DNA from: Reticulitermes lucifugus | Taxonomy: Eukaryota; Arthropoda; Insecta; Blattodea; Rhinotermitidae | Direction of reading: 5' to 3' | Length of the DNA stretch: 34,026 bases | NCBI GenBank assembly: GCA_026260175.1 | Contig: JAKCWW010000002.1 | Span: forward strand, 258,974-292,999 | In this document: one piece after another, positions 1 through 9,060 of the stretch | Layout of the letters: every line of letters starts with the position of its first letter | How positions within the stretch are numbered: the stretch's first letter is position 1 | Program-made: the position numbers and the translations under genes | The notes under the pieces: generated by a model | Seen by the model: the letters and a program-made list of their open reading frames with translations, nothing else | Told to the model about the DNA's origin: nothing | Databases searched by the model: none

Positions 1-63
1 TAGTCCCCGAAACGTTGTATTCAAACGAATTGACGCTGCTGTGCGCCCGAGAAAACTATATTG
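1..63 (+). mobile_element. Truncated copy of hammerhead-bearing element, family A
   Basis: The window opens inside a copy of the element found complete at 2775-2998 and, inverted, at 33654-33790. It has the 3' strand of the stem II hairpin (GTCCCC at 3-8), GAAAC at 9-13, and then the tail ending in CGAGAAAACTATATTG. It differs from the 2775-2998 copy at only about two positions. The CTGAGGA half would lie upstream of base 1, so the copy may be complete in the genome. Confidence 0.85.
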
Positions 64-390
64 TTACAAATATCTTAATTAACTCATAAATCTGAATATT
101 AGTTTTTAACCCCCTACCAATGTTTTAATTTAAAGCATCCTGCCATATACATCCAACTTACACAGTTTCATTCATTTTATATTAGAAGTGTAAATTATTT
201 TTATTTAAGGGCTGTCATTAGACGTTTCGATAAGACCGCGAGCCGCAGACTTCTATAATTAAAAGTTAAACCCTAAAACACATTAACACCGACTAAAATA
301 TGATTTCAGTTTAGAGAACTATCAAAGAAGGTGTCCCAGTTTTAATCATTAATTCAGAGAAAATACTTGAGTGAAGAATGCATCGCGGTT
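64..390. other. No gene seen
   Basis: AT-rich sequence without a coherent open frame. I saw no repeat boundary, tRNA-like box or inverted repeat that I could support. Confidence 0.5.
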
Positions 391-610
391 AAATGATTGG
401 CCATTCTGCTTCGTACGCTGGAGTTCTCAAATTCAAATCCCGACATAAATTCTCTTTATCCGGACTGAGGCTTTCATAGGATTCCCTCTGTGCCAAATGG
501 CAAACGCTACCATATTAGCTTACATCAGCAGAGGACTGCTGCTTTCTCATTTACTATTCCCCAATCTTCTCACCATCCGATGCCGTAATCTGTGCTGTTG
601 ATAGCGCAGA
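391..610 (+). mobile_element. Possible SINE fragment
   Basis: The B-box-like stretch ATTCAAATCCC near 430-442 follows a region that could be a decayed tRNA head (from GCGGTTAAATGATTGG). The block ends in an A/T-rich AATAAATAAAC tail around 610-642, as SINEs often do. The body does not carry the AAAGCGGCCG tail module seen in the clearer SINEs of this window, so it would be another family. The A box is not clean and the call is tentative. Confidence 0.35.
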
Positions 611-2761
611 TAAATAAACCAAGAATATGTAAATAAATAAACTACATGCGAATTGTGTTATCGTGATGTTAAGACACGCATTAAACCGAATACTGGAATG
701 ACCCCAATAGCAGAGAAAATGAAAATAATAAATAAAGTAACAAACTCCATGGAGCAGAATGCTTCTTCCGCTGCCAATAGTTCTTTAGGCTACTCAGAAA
801 ATGGCCGGCATTTTATAAAACTCGAAGATTCATTACCTTCTACACCCGAGATTGCTATTTATTCCTTCCCTGAGCCAGATTAATCCAGTCTATGTTCTTC
901 CGCCTCTTTCTTCAAGATATACTTTAATATTATTTTTCCATCCACACCTAGGCCTTCTAAGTTGTCTCTTTCCTTCAGGTTTCCATGACATGTTTTTCTT
1001 CTCCCGCTTGCGGTCCACATGTCTTGACCACCTCTTTTCTCTTTATTTGATCAATGGAATAATATTTGGTGAGGAATAAAAGTCATGAAGTTTCTCGTGA
1101 GAATAATAGACAATTTTATTTATTAATAAATCCAAAATATTTATTCCCCTTAAAATCTCAATCTATTTTTCTTCCTATCTTTATAAGATTAGAACACTCG
1201 CTCATTTTTAGGATATAAATGTGAGTTAAGGACATTCGAGGAGAGCTGTGTATGATTTTATGTAATAAGTTATATTCTAATTTAACACTCGCTGAAAGTT
1301 TCACCTGCGGAATGTAAGAACACTTAAACACATTTCCTAGACATCATTCCCAGATTGAATTTTTAACTGCTTTAAACTAAACTGCGAAGTCAGACGTCAA
1401 TAAAGGACTTATTTCACAGGTTTCTAAAGGCGACACAAGTTTCAGATTTGCACACAGGCCAGATTGGAGGTGGAATTTTGAGAAAATTTTACAATAGTTT
1501 GTTAGTTCATTAACGAAAATAGAACAAAATAGAAACAAATGCAGATGGTGCCTGTTTGCCTCTAGTCCATTTGCATACCTTATCGCCGAAACCATCAAGT
1601 CAGTTCTTAGCTCATTTAATTCTTTTCACGTTGAATTATGGATCCATATAAATTACAATAAACAGTTCTCTTCAAACTTCAAAGAAAAAACTTTGTCTAC
1701 GGATTGTAAATATCAGTCCGTTGATATTATTTCTGTATATAGAGGCTTTTTATGAAAGTCATGCAAAGCAATTCAAGACGCAAATTTTTACATTTTTTAA
1801 GTAGGTGGTACATATATTTGCGGCAGTAATTTAACAAGACAAGGAAAAAGAATACAAAACAATAGGCTCTATATCTGTGAGTTCCATCATTCGAGGTTTC
1901 ATTCAAATGGCCAATTTTCACGAAATTTTGAATGAATATTATGCTATGGCACGCTGCTTCAATAATGTTCTCATTAATTCCATAAAATCAGTAGACATAC
2001 TGAGCTTAACAATAGGACGGTCATAACACATATAACAAGCAAGCACTTCAAGTGCACATAAAATAATAGTAAAGAACAAATAATAATGACATGCATAAAT
2101 AACAATTATTGATAAAAATTGAAAGTATGTAGAGTTCACCCTATAACCTGTCATGAAGGTACAAAGGGGAGTTCGAAACGTTAAGGGCTTTAATACAATC
2201 GAGATATTGGAAACCTCAAATATGTCTGTGCTTGTGTATTGAAGAATCAACAGCTGTTTTCCGAATCTACCAATTCTCTCACGTTAAAAACAAAATAGTG
2301 TTTTTTTTGCGGTTATGTATAGTTGAATCATATTTGCTTTATTGACCTAACTAATCGAAATGCCCATCGAACTTAAGCGAGGATTAATTTATTTCTTATT
2401 TTCATCTTCCATGTATTTTCTTCTATTCCTTTACCCTTCCCTACTGTGAGAGACTTTCCACTTTCCTTCCTTAAAAAAGTCAATTACGTTACACCTTCAG
2501 TCTTTACATTACGCAGTTTTAACACAGGGTTCTTGTGTTAAAACTACTACCGGGTAGGAAGAAGTATCACCCACATCAGGTAACCTGACATTTGACAAAA
2601 TGAGGCCTTTCGTAAAAGGCACAATTAGAATTACTTTTGTTTTATTTATTTGTCCACTTCATGCCTTGATTTTATATTTAAGCTTATTTTCATATGTTTC
2701 AAAAATTGTTATAACAAGTCAACTGAAACAAGTGTCAAATCGAATTAATGCTCTTAAGAAC
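611..2761. other. Long stretch without recognisable genes
   Basis: This stretch contains only short frames of up to about 103 codons on the minus strand (1939-2250) with no recognisable domain. A GAAACGTT at 2174-2181 recalls the hammerhead elements, but no CTGANGA core or hairpin stands upstream at the right distance. Confidence 0.5.
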
Positions 2762-3011
2762 ACTTCTGTGTCTTGATATAAGTTTTAAAACTTTCGCGGC
2801 GACATGATTCAATATATTCCAGAAATACACCAACAAATACACAAATCACTAAAAAGGTGCAATTAGCCCTTTATTATAGTCGAACCCTACATATGTTTCG
2901 GCTCTCAGTTTTGCCTGAGGATGGGGACAGAGCTAGTCCCCGAAACGTTGTATTCAAACGAATTGACGCGGCTGTGCGCCCGAGAAGACTATATTGAGAC
3001 TTCTGTGTCTT
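2762..3011 (+). mobile_element. Complete hammerhead-bearing short element, family A, with 13-bp TSD
   Basis: A perfect 13-bp direct repeat ACTTCTGTGTCTT lies at 2762-2774 and 2999-3011 and brackets a 224-bp insert (2775-2998). The insert begins with ATAAGTTTTAAAACTTTCGC and ends CGAGAAGACTATATTGAG. The same two ends bound the inverted copy at 33654-33790, which has its own, different TSD, so the element limits are well defined. There is no open frame of note, so it is non-autonomous. Compared with the 33.7-kb copy it has about 90 bp of extra sequence (roughly 2821-2905). The presence of TSDs is direct evidence of mobility. Assignment to Penelope-like or retrozyme-type elements is inferred from the hammerhead motif, not from any encoded protein. 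Confidence 0.85.
2911..2952 (+). ncRNA. Hammerhead ribozyme-like motif (type I order)
   Basis: In order: CTGAGGA (2915-2921, matching C3 to A9), one extra T (2922), GGGGAC (2923-2928) able to pair with GTCCCC (2936-2941) across a 7-nt loop, then GAAAC (2942-2946) and the self-complementary AACGTT (2944-2949). The textbook core has CUGANGA, stem II, GAAA and stem III with UH before the cleavage site; here H17 would be U2949. Stem I could use GTTT (2908-2911) with AAAC (2956-2959) around an internal loop. The extra U and the very short stem III are departures from the classic single-molecule ribozyme; dimeric folding is known for hammerheads with such stem III. Activity is unproven. Confidence 0.7.
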
Positions 3012-3775
3012 CTTAATCCGTGACGGTCAATAGTACTTTTTTTGGTATGCTGTGCTGTATTCGCTACAGAGCGATATTTCAAATCGGATACATCGTGCCT
3101 TTTTCGTATAACTTTTAACTCATTCTATGAGTTAGAAACCCCGTAGCTGACCCCGCTTATCTGGACCTTTATTATGTGGCACAGCACGTTTCAAAATCTT
3201 CTTAAATGACTGAAAACATTTCAGACTTTTAAGCTTATATTTATTTTGTGATGATTTATTGTTGCGACAGGCAGACAGACACACAAATAAAGATATATTT
3301 TCTTTTATTACACAGAAGATTTAGGGCTTCACTCTAATATATATGTATATAGAGCTATCCAAAGTCATATAAGTAATTAATTTTTTAATAAGATTTTACA
3401 AAGGCTCTTCTATATCGACCTTCATTTTATTAAATATAAGCCTATAATTTTTTGAATAGGCTTAAGTATTCAATAACACTGAGACGTGTTTACGTCTAGT
3501 CATTTTTTCCATAATGAAATGAACAATCTTAGGGTTACCTCTTCAGTTAATGGATTTTCAATCCTACGGATTATTTCAAAGTGAAGAAAATTTGTGTCAG
3601 GAAATCTCACTACGCATTATCTACATTTTCTTTTCTTCTAAGTAATATGAAGGTAAAGGTTGTCACTATGCAATTCGTTATTACTTTTGCCTAGTGCATC
3701 TACGTAGTACAAATTGTACGTTGCATAGTTTTACAACCTTTTTGACTAGAGTTAACACGCGCGCACACTGAAAGT
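3012..3775. other. No gene seen
   Basis: AT-rich DNA. A GACAGGCAGACAGACACAC tract at 3267-3286 resembles the CAGACAGACAG tails often seen at the 3' ends of arthropod non-LTR elements, but it is too short to classify. Confidence 0.45.
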
Positions 3776-3778
3776 TAG

Positions 3779-3852
3779 CTAGATAGGGAGAAAGAGAGAC
3801 AGAGGGAGAAAGTTTGAGAGAGAGAGATAGAGAGAGTGAAAGAGAGAGAGGA
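3779..3852. repeat. GA-rich simple repeat
   Basis: Imperfect (GA)n and (GAGA/GAAA)n purine tract. A 64-codon minus-strand frame here, rich in Leu-Ser dipeptides, is a product of this repeat. Confidence 0.85.
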
Positions 3853-3954
3853 ACAGAGCCAGTGGGCATTAACAATTGTCATCTGCAGAGGAAGAGACAT
3901 AAATAAGTATAAAGGCATGTAGTTTCAGACAGAGTATTGAAATTAATAGTCAGT

Positions 3955-4125
3955 ATAGTGATTAGACTACGAGCTAGAAGACTGGATGTTATGGGTTTGA
4001 CTACCGCAGAGGCCAATATTCTTCTTTTCCACAGCACGCTTTAGGGCTTTCGTAGTCTCTTATTCGGTTGATAACGGAGTTAATTTCCCAGGAATAAAGC
4101 GTTAGATATGTGAAAATAACAACCT
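3955..4125 (+). mobile_element. tRNA-derived SINE fragment
   Basis: TATGGGTTTGACTACC at 3991-4006 is a decayed B box. It is followed by AATATTCTTCTTTTCCAC, a GGCTTTCGTAG stretch and CCCAGGAATAAAGCG (4088-4102). The last motif matches the CCCTGGGGATAAAGCGGCCG module of the SINE at 7255-7545. Spacing from B box to module (about 90 bp) is also similar. Copies of this tail module recur throughout the window under different heads. Confidence 0.6.
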
Positions 4126-4129
4126 AGTA

Positions 4130-4800
4130 CAGAGCTTAAAGAACGAGTGGAGCTATACCACCATTCGCAATATGTCTTCATGGTTTGATACTTAATTAAA
4201 GCATAGGTACCATATTGCCTTCACTTTTACTTCGCCTGTATTCCTAATTTTTTTTGATGAAAGACGGGCAAGTGGTTGGAAAATTATCAAACGCGTGTTC
4301 AATATTCCCTTCCTAGAACTTATAAATAGATTAATGATTTTCGTGAAACTTGGTATGGACATTTTGTCATTACAGCCCACTCCACCCTTTTACGTACATT
4401 ATGATTTCCTACTAACAGTGCTACTAATACGGCAAACTTGCAAAATTGTCATTTACGGCCTATAGCAACATGTTCAAAATTAATTTAAACCCATGAAATT
4501 TTGTGGGCATTAGAACTTCAAAGAACATACGATTCTGTTAAAAACACTTTTATAGAATGTAAAGCAACAGCAGGCAGGCCGCACAAAATATATAACACTG
4601 AGTTTTTGGCTGAATATCTGTAAGTACTGCGACATTAGTGATATTCTGTGGGAGACTGCATTGAGACAGATCATAAATATAGACCGCGTGGAAATCTTGA
4701 CATATATATATATAGCGTAGTTAGATTAATTTTAATCTTCAAGACGCTGAAAATGTTAGATCAAGTACGTCACAAGCTGAAGAGCAAAGTTATTACTAAG
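4130..4800. other. No gene seen
   Basis: AT-rich sequence with a short (TA)n run at 4701-4714. No recognisable coding or repeat signature. Confidence 0.45.
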
Positions 4801-4814
4801 CAAGTTGGTTCATA

Positions 4815-4975
4815 TGGTAAAATGTTTGGTTTTTATTCGGGAGGTGTTTGGTTCGAATGTAGGTCGAAATAAGGACAATCCTGCTGAAGTATTTCCTGGT
4901 GTTTCTCAGTTTCTGCAGCCAACTCTCGAAAAGTCTCAAATTAGGCCACAACAGCCTCATTCCACATCTTATATA
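4815..4975 (+). mobile_element. tRNA-derived SINE fragment
   Basis: TTTGGTTCGAATGTAGG at 4847-4863 fits a mutated RNA polymerase III B box, preceded by GGTTTTTATTCGGGAGG, as expected from the anticodon-arm side of a tRNA-like head. Downstream CCTGGTGTTTCTCAG (4898-4912) and TTTCTGCAGCCAA follow, a body unlike the AAAGCGGCCG family. The overlapping 79-codon frame at 4805-5044 is a repeat shadow. Confidence 0.55.
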
Positions 4976-5184
4976 ATTCAGTATTTGTTACTAATCCTGC
5001 CATTAGCATTTCGGAGTCTGGCTACTGAAAGAGTTCTTAAATAAACAACGGTTATACAAACAGTGCCTTCGCAAAAACTTTGTATAAAATATAAAGAATG
5101 GTCACGGAAGAGTAGTTACAAGACTTTCACTGCCAAAACTTTGCAGTACTTTCATCCGAGTTGTGGTCATGTAATGTTATAGGT

Positions 5185-5250
5185 GAAAACTGACGTTTCG
5201 GAAGGACATGCTGCCTCCATCTTGAAGGATGAATGTTTAAACCTTGTACC
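5185..5250 (-). ncRNA. Degenerate hammerhead-like hairpin remnant
   Basis: Read on the minus strand: CTTCAAGATGGAGG, a loop, CCTTCC, GAAACGTC. The hairpin (GGAGG with CCTTC) and GAAACGT keep the layout of the other hammerhead-like motifs, but the CTGANGA part is broken (CTTCAAGA). It is probably a decayed copy of a related element; no TSD or second arm could be found. Confidence 0.4.
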
Positions 5251-5624
5251 TAATCCTTTAACCTGAATATGGACGTAGTATATTGACATAAAACGTAGGT
5301 ATCCGCCTACAAGTCTAAACGGTGTCAACCCCAGACGATCAGAATGTGTCTTCCGGAATATCAGGCCGTTCTGCTTGGTAGAAATTTACCAAACTTTGGG
5401 AGAAACTTGTATCAATTTTCAGTGTAGAAGTTCTTGGTACTTTGTACAAAACTAAACGGCATCACATATCAGAAGTCAGTTATCTTCACCTTCGTTGTCG
5501 TGAGAACCCCAGATCTCGTATCTAATAAATGTAAGTTGACATAGTAATTAGTTTCATAGCAGAAATTATGTAGAGAAAAAATCATTCATTCTTTACTGTT
5601 AGTAGTATTTGCAGTTAGACCGTT

Positions 5625-5940
5625 CATGTGAAAAATGAAGTTGAGGCACTGCGCTAAAACCCGGAAGGTCTCGGGTTTGATTCCCGATGGAGTCATTTGA
5701 AATTTTTCATTGACTTAATTCATCAGCTCGCACTATGGCCTTGGGGTCGACTCAGCCTGTAACAGAAATGAGTAACTGGGCATAAAGGCAGCCGGTACGT
5801 AGGGGTGAAAACCTTGCCACATTTATGTGTCGATTGTCTAGAAATTCTGGAAGCCTCAACCTCCTAGAGCACTCAGGGCATGTCCAGGCCTGTATTGGGG
5901 TTGCTTCATTGCAAGGAGTCAAGGAGGAAAAGAACATCCT
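5625..5940 (+). mobile_element. tRNA-derived SINE
   Basis: A tRNA-like head near 5640-5700 ends in a good B box, CGGGTTTGATTCCCGATGG (5672-5690). The body has CCTTGGGGTCGACTCAGCC (5740-5758), GAAATGAGTAACTGGGC, and then ATAAAGGCAGCCGGTACGTA with a TCTAGAAATTCTGG stretch to about 5850. This arrangement is a typical arthropod SINE. A minus-strand 61-codon frame here is a shadow. It abuts the LINE remnant that starts near 5950. Confidence 0.7.
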
Positions 5941-5952
5941 ACAAACAATAAG

Positions 5953-6168
5953 AAAAAGAAGGCTAACAAGTTTGGTAACATTTTGCGTAGGAACGGCCTT
6001 CTAAAACACATTATTTAAGGAAAGACAGACGGGACAGGAAGACGAGGAAGAAGAAATAAGCAGCTACGGGTTGACCTTAAGGAAAGGAGAAGATGGAAAT
6101 TGAAAGGGGAAGCACTAGATCGCACTTTGTGAAGAAATCGCTTTAGAAAGGCTATGAACCTGTCGTTA
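5953..6168 (+). pseudogene. 3' end of a LINE reverse-transcriptase ORF, decayed
   Basis: Frame of codon 5959-5961 gives ...ANKFGNILRRNGLLKHII, stop, GKTDGTGRRGRRNKQLR, VDLKERRRWKLKGEALD, RTL, stop, RNRF. This matches the familiar C-terminus of insect non-LTR endonuclease/reverse-transcriptase proteins (…GHILRRN…GRRGRRRKQLLDDLKE…LKEEALDRTLW…). Two in-frame stops replace a residue after HII and the Trp of RTLW. Upstream reverse-transcriptase motifs are absent, as expected for a 5'-truncated copy. A second, minus-strand copy of the same family is at 21655-21865. A hAT-type MITE sits at its end, after which the LINE continues with a GATGGTGATGA tail. Confidence 0.75.
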
Positions 6169-6253
6169 GACTACGTCAGTGGTTCCAAAAGTGGGCGGTA
6201 CCGGAACCCAGGGGACGGTGGACCGAAAAAGTTTGGGAACCACTGGACTACGT
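6169..6253. mobile_element. hAT-type MITE with 8-bp TSD
   Basis: A 69-bp insert (6177-6245) has terminal inverted repeats CAGTGGTTCC and GGAACCACTG, longer if mismatches are allowed (CAAAAGTGGGC against GTTTGGG). It is flanked by perfect 8-bp direct repeats GACTACGT at 6169-6176 and 6246-6253. An 8-bp TSD and CAGTG-type ends are classic for hAT DNA transposons; the size makes it a MITE without coding capacity. It lies inside the LINE 3' remnant, so it inserted after that LINE copy. Confidence 0.9.
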
Positions 6254-7250
6254 GATGGTGATGAGTGTCACTTGATATCCGTTCTATATAGATTGGGAGA
6301 ATCTGACAGGACGTAGGTCGAAATATTTTCCAGTACTCCTCGTTAACAGTGAAAAGGACGTGTTCCAGTCTCCGTCTGCAGACTTCCTGGCTTTCACTTT
6401 ATCTTGAAAGTCCTGACTGAGGGCTCGAGTGGCGTAGTGGAATGTACTGCTGATAAGAGGCGAGTGAAGAGCAGCTAAAATAAAAGGAATCCAAGCTCAC
6501 AGCTTCTCCCATTGGTTAAAAATGTGAAGTAAAAAAATTCCACGAAAATGAGATACAAACATAGAGAGAAGAGGGCGGTGGAAATTTTCAGAGTTGGGGA
6601 GGGTAGCGGGGTAGGTTTTGGGTTGGGTTGATGAGAAAATTTTAAAGAAAACTCCGCCCACTTTTCATTCCTGCCCCGTTCGCTGGAATACAACAAAAGT
6701 GTAGGCTATGGGGTATATATATATTTTCTACCCCCTTTTCGTTTCCTTTTCCTCGCCGACCACCCTCATCCTCAACCCTCGTCCTCCTTGCAGAGATGAT
6801 TCCTTCCTTGTCCAACCCCCTTTTATTTTACACCACTTTCTTTGAGCAAAAACGGCGTACAGAACTTCGCAACAACAAACTCCTTTCGGTCAGTGGATTT
6901 ACCGGTTTGTTTCTAGACGGCACAGAGCTGGAGACGTAAGACGTGCCTTCAAGAACATGAATTTTAGTCCTTTAGACACTTGATGAGGCTCCTTGGAAGA
7001 AATAAGAACCCGTTGCAAGGTCTGTATATATACATGTCCGTAACTTAGAAAATTGTTTATAGGATCTGTATTTGTCGTCACCAAGATACAGCTTCATGAC
7101 TCCAGTTCTCAGTGGATGTTAAAAGACAGGCTGTCAAGCTGTGTGGCCATCAAAACCTGTTTGTCAGTCAGTATTGTGAGGATGAGTGAACCAACGATTA
7201 CCAGCCAAAGAGCCTGTCCATTACACGAGACTAGCGGCCGCTACGTTCAT
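6254..7250. other. No gene seen; tRNA-like and pyrimidine-rich pieces
   Basis: GGCTCGAGTGGCGTAGTGG at 6422-6440 resembles a tRNA A-box region but no B box follows at the right distance. 6720-6800 is a C/T-rich tract ending TCCTCCTTGCAG (6782-6793), which looks like a splice acceptor, but no coding frame follows it. Short minus-strand frames have no recognisable domains. Confidence 0.4.
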
Positions 7251-7254
7251 GACG

Positions 7255-7545
7255 ACTCTAGGTTCCGGGATAGCTCAGTCAATACAGTGTTACTTTTAGA
7301 GGTTTTGTGAGCGAGAAATCGGGATTAGATTCCGTCAGAGACATAAGACTATATTTTCCTCTTCTCCACTGCTTCAAGAGCTGTTCAGGAGACCATCCAG
7401 TCTTTTGTTCAATGAGCACTGGGAGACTTTCCCTGGGGATAAAGCGGCCGTTGCGTGGAGCTGATCACTCATCTGCATCTAATGTCGAGATTAATACTTC
7501 ATGCAAATATATGTAGGCTCCCATTACGTCTTCATGTTTTAACAC
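7255..7545 (+). mobile_element. tRNA-derived SINE with intact-looking A and B boxes
   Basis: GGGATAGCTCAGTCAATACA (7267-7286) is a good A box, and TCGGGATTAGATTCCGTC (7319-7336) a B box at normal tRNA spacing. The body continues with TTTTCCTCTTCTCC, GAGCACTGGGAGACTTTCC, CTGGGGATAAAGCGGCCGT (7434-7452) and CTCATCTGCATCTAATGTCG. The same body appears in the SINEs at 8115-8262, 11160-11470, 17370-17590, 19569-19742 and 32800-33003. Short plus-strand frames here are shadows of it. Confidence 0.8.
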
Positions 7546-7664
7546 TTCTTTTAATCAAATCAGAAATTTGCTTTCAGGGTATCTCACCTGAATAAACAGC
7601 GTCTAATTGATAGCTTGTCTTTTAACGGCTGTTAGTTATGCAGACGGGTGTGTCTTCGCAAAGT

Positions 7665-7745
7665 GAATTGCTAAGCGTTTAAATAGTTAGCACTACTGTT
7701 TCTTACCCGGGAGGACTGGGGATCGAATCTCTAAGCATATATCGG
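7665..7745 (+). mobile_element. tRNA-like head fragment
   Basis: GGACTGGGGATCGAATCTC (7713-7731) is a decayed B box, with a plausible anticodon region TGTTTCTTACCCGGGAGG just before it and AAATAGTTAGCA further upstream as remnant A box. No tail module follows. Confidence 0.4.
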
Positions 7746-8114
7746 CTGTCATAGTTGATAATTTTCTGTTTTATTCAGCCTTCAAGCAAATTCTGGGATA
7801 GTAACGTAAAAAGACAACAAACTCTTCCTTCTCAACTAGTAAAAGTAACATTTAACGCTATATGACTTAACAATTTGGGAAGCTAAGGCATGGAGTTGTC
7901 AGTGTGCTTAATCAAGCAACACACCATGGAAACATGTGACGAAGTGCAGGAACACCTACTCATTTTTAAAGGTGACATAGAGCATTTGAAGCTGATGCGC
8001 CTCTGAACACTCCTCTACCACCGCCCCCAAAATCACACACACACGCACTAACACCCACGCCCATAGACTCCATGTATTACTTAACTTCGGCACTAGAAGC
8101 AGGTGAATTTTAAT
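7746..8114. other. No gene seen
   Basis: Ordinary AT-rich sequence with a short ACACACAC run at 8035-8044. Nothing recognisable. Confidence 0.45.
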
Positions 8115-8262
8115 GCTATTAAAGCTTTACCTCCGAAAAAGGAAGCCTGGCACCCATTCGACAGGAGGTCGGATTGACCCCAGAAACTAGACAGATAGTG
8201 CGGAGAAGAGGACAATTCTTCTACCAGGAATCACATCCCGGCTTTCTGTTCACACAGCCAGT
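8115..8262 (-). mobile_element. SINE fragment, same body as the 7.3-kb copy
   Basis: On the minus strand: CCGGGATGTGATTCCTGG (B box), then ATTGTCCTCTTCTCCGC, TGGGTGCCAGGCTTCC and CGGAGGTAAAGC. These match in order the B box, TTTTCCTCTTCTCC, CACTGGGAGACTTTCC and GGGGATAAAGC of the SINE at 7255-7545, which is in the opposite orientation about 600 bp away. Confidence 0.6.
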
Positions 8263-8359
8263 AGTTGTTCTTTGACAACCAAGTCCACCACGAGGTCTCC
8301 TCGCTTCACTTTTTCCAATCAAGCAATTTAATTTTCCATTTCCACAATCGTGCTAGGTT

Positions 8360-8560
8360 TGCTGACGTCGCCTTATGCCGGTGTTGTCGGCAGGGGGCCC
8401 AGCACCTCGCCGTTGGCGAGCAGCTCCTTCCTTCACGAACTGGCAAGGGGAACGGCGACGACGCTGACTAAGATCAATATTCCGAGACGCTGGCGTCGGA
8501 TTGGTCGGTCGCGAATCTCCTTACACCCCCACCAACCCCTTCTTCTTCAAATGACGTAGA
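8360..8560. other. GC- and CpG-rich island without identified gene
   Basis: This stretch is strikingly GC- and CpG-rich compared with its surroundings (GGGGGCCCAGCACCTCGCCG, GGAACGGCGACGACG, ACGCTGGCGTCGGATTGGTC). Plus-strand frames of 68-69 codons cross it without a recognisable motif. On the minus strand a short open run reads LLANGEVLGPLPTTPA between two stops, which is protein-like in composition but too short to call. It could be a diverged exon, a promoter-type CpG island, or a repeat I do not recognise. Confidence 0.4.
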
Positions 8561-8974
8561 AACAAAATTAATGAGATGAGAAGAAGAAAAATAATACGAA
8601 AAAATATTCTCCACCCTTCAACATCCTCTTTCCTTCCTCCCGGACAGCTCCTTCCAATAAGCCGTTTTTACTCAGATGGTCATTAAGTTGTAAATTTCAC
8701 TACTATAGTTACCTAATACGTGGTCAAGAGTAGCACATTGATTAAATGCACAGGTTTCTTTACCGTTACAGAAATTCCGCTTCTCGGTCCCAGTGGCGAC
8801 TTTGCCTGAATCAGGACTGTGGATGACCACAACAGGAAAAGGGTTTCTTAGAATTTAAGGAGTTTCAGCTCCATTGTCTTTATTGGAAACAGCCTGACCT
8901 GAATCAACTCAGCAAAAGTGCAGCTGAAGGTTTACTTATTCCCGAATATTACGCCATAAATGTTTACAGACTCT
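8561..8974. other. No gene seen
   Basis: A-rich and mixed sequence. No repeat, tRNA-like box or coding homology recognised. Confidence 0.45.
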
Positions 8975-9060
8975 TCTAAGGAAGATAATGCCTCTATCTT
9001 CAGGTTGAAAGAGTCCAAGTGTAAAGAGTTACCAGTCGACAGAGTGTAACATCCCAAAAG
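8975..9060. repeat. Fragment of diverged foldback family E
   Basis: ACCAGTCGACAGAGTGTAACATCC (9032-9055, one or two changes) matches ACCAGTCGACATGATGTAACATCC at 25956-25979, the right end of the diverged palindrome there. Just to the left, the minus strand reads CTGAAGATAGAGG followed by CTTCCTTAGAAG, a weak echo of the hammerhead layout. Only the shared terminal segment is solid. Confidence 0.45.

Noticed and set aside
223-260. GACGTTTCGATAAG as another minus-strand hammerhead
   Set aside because: The GAAACGTC is present but no CTGANGA or stem II partner follows.
2171-2185. Hammerhead-like GAAACGTT
   Set aside because: No CTGANGA and no hairpin at the proper distance.
3681-3875. Ser/Leu-rich 64-codon minus-strand frame
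   Set aside because: Product of the GA simple repeat.
6782-6800. Splice acceptor TCCTCCTTGCAG with exon
   Set aside because: Good pyrimidine tract and AG, but no open, protein-like frame downstream.
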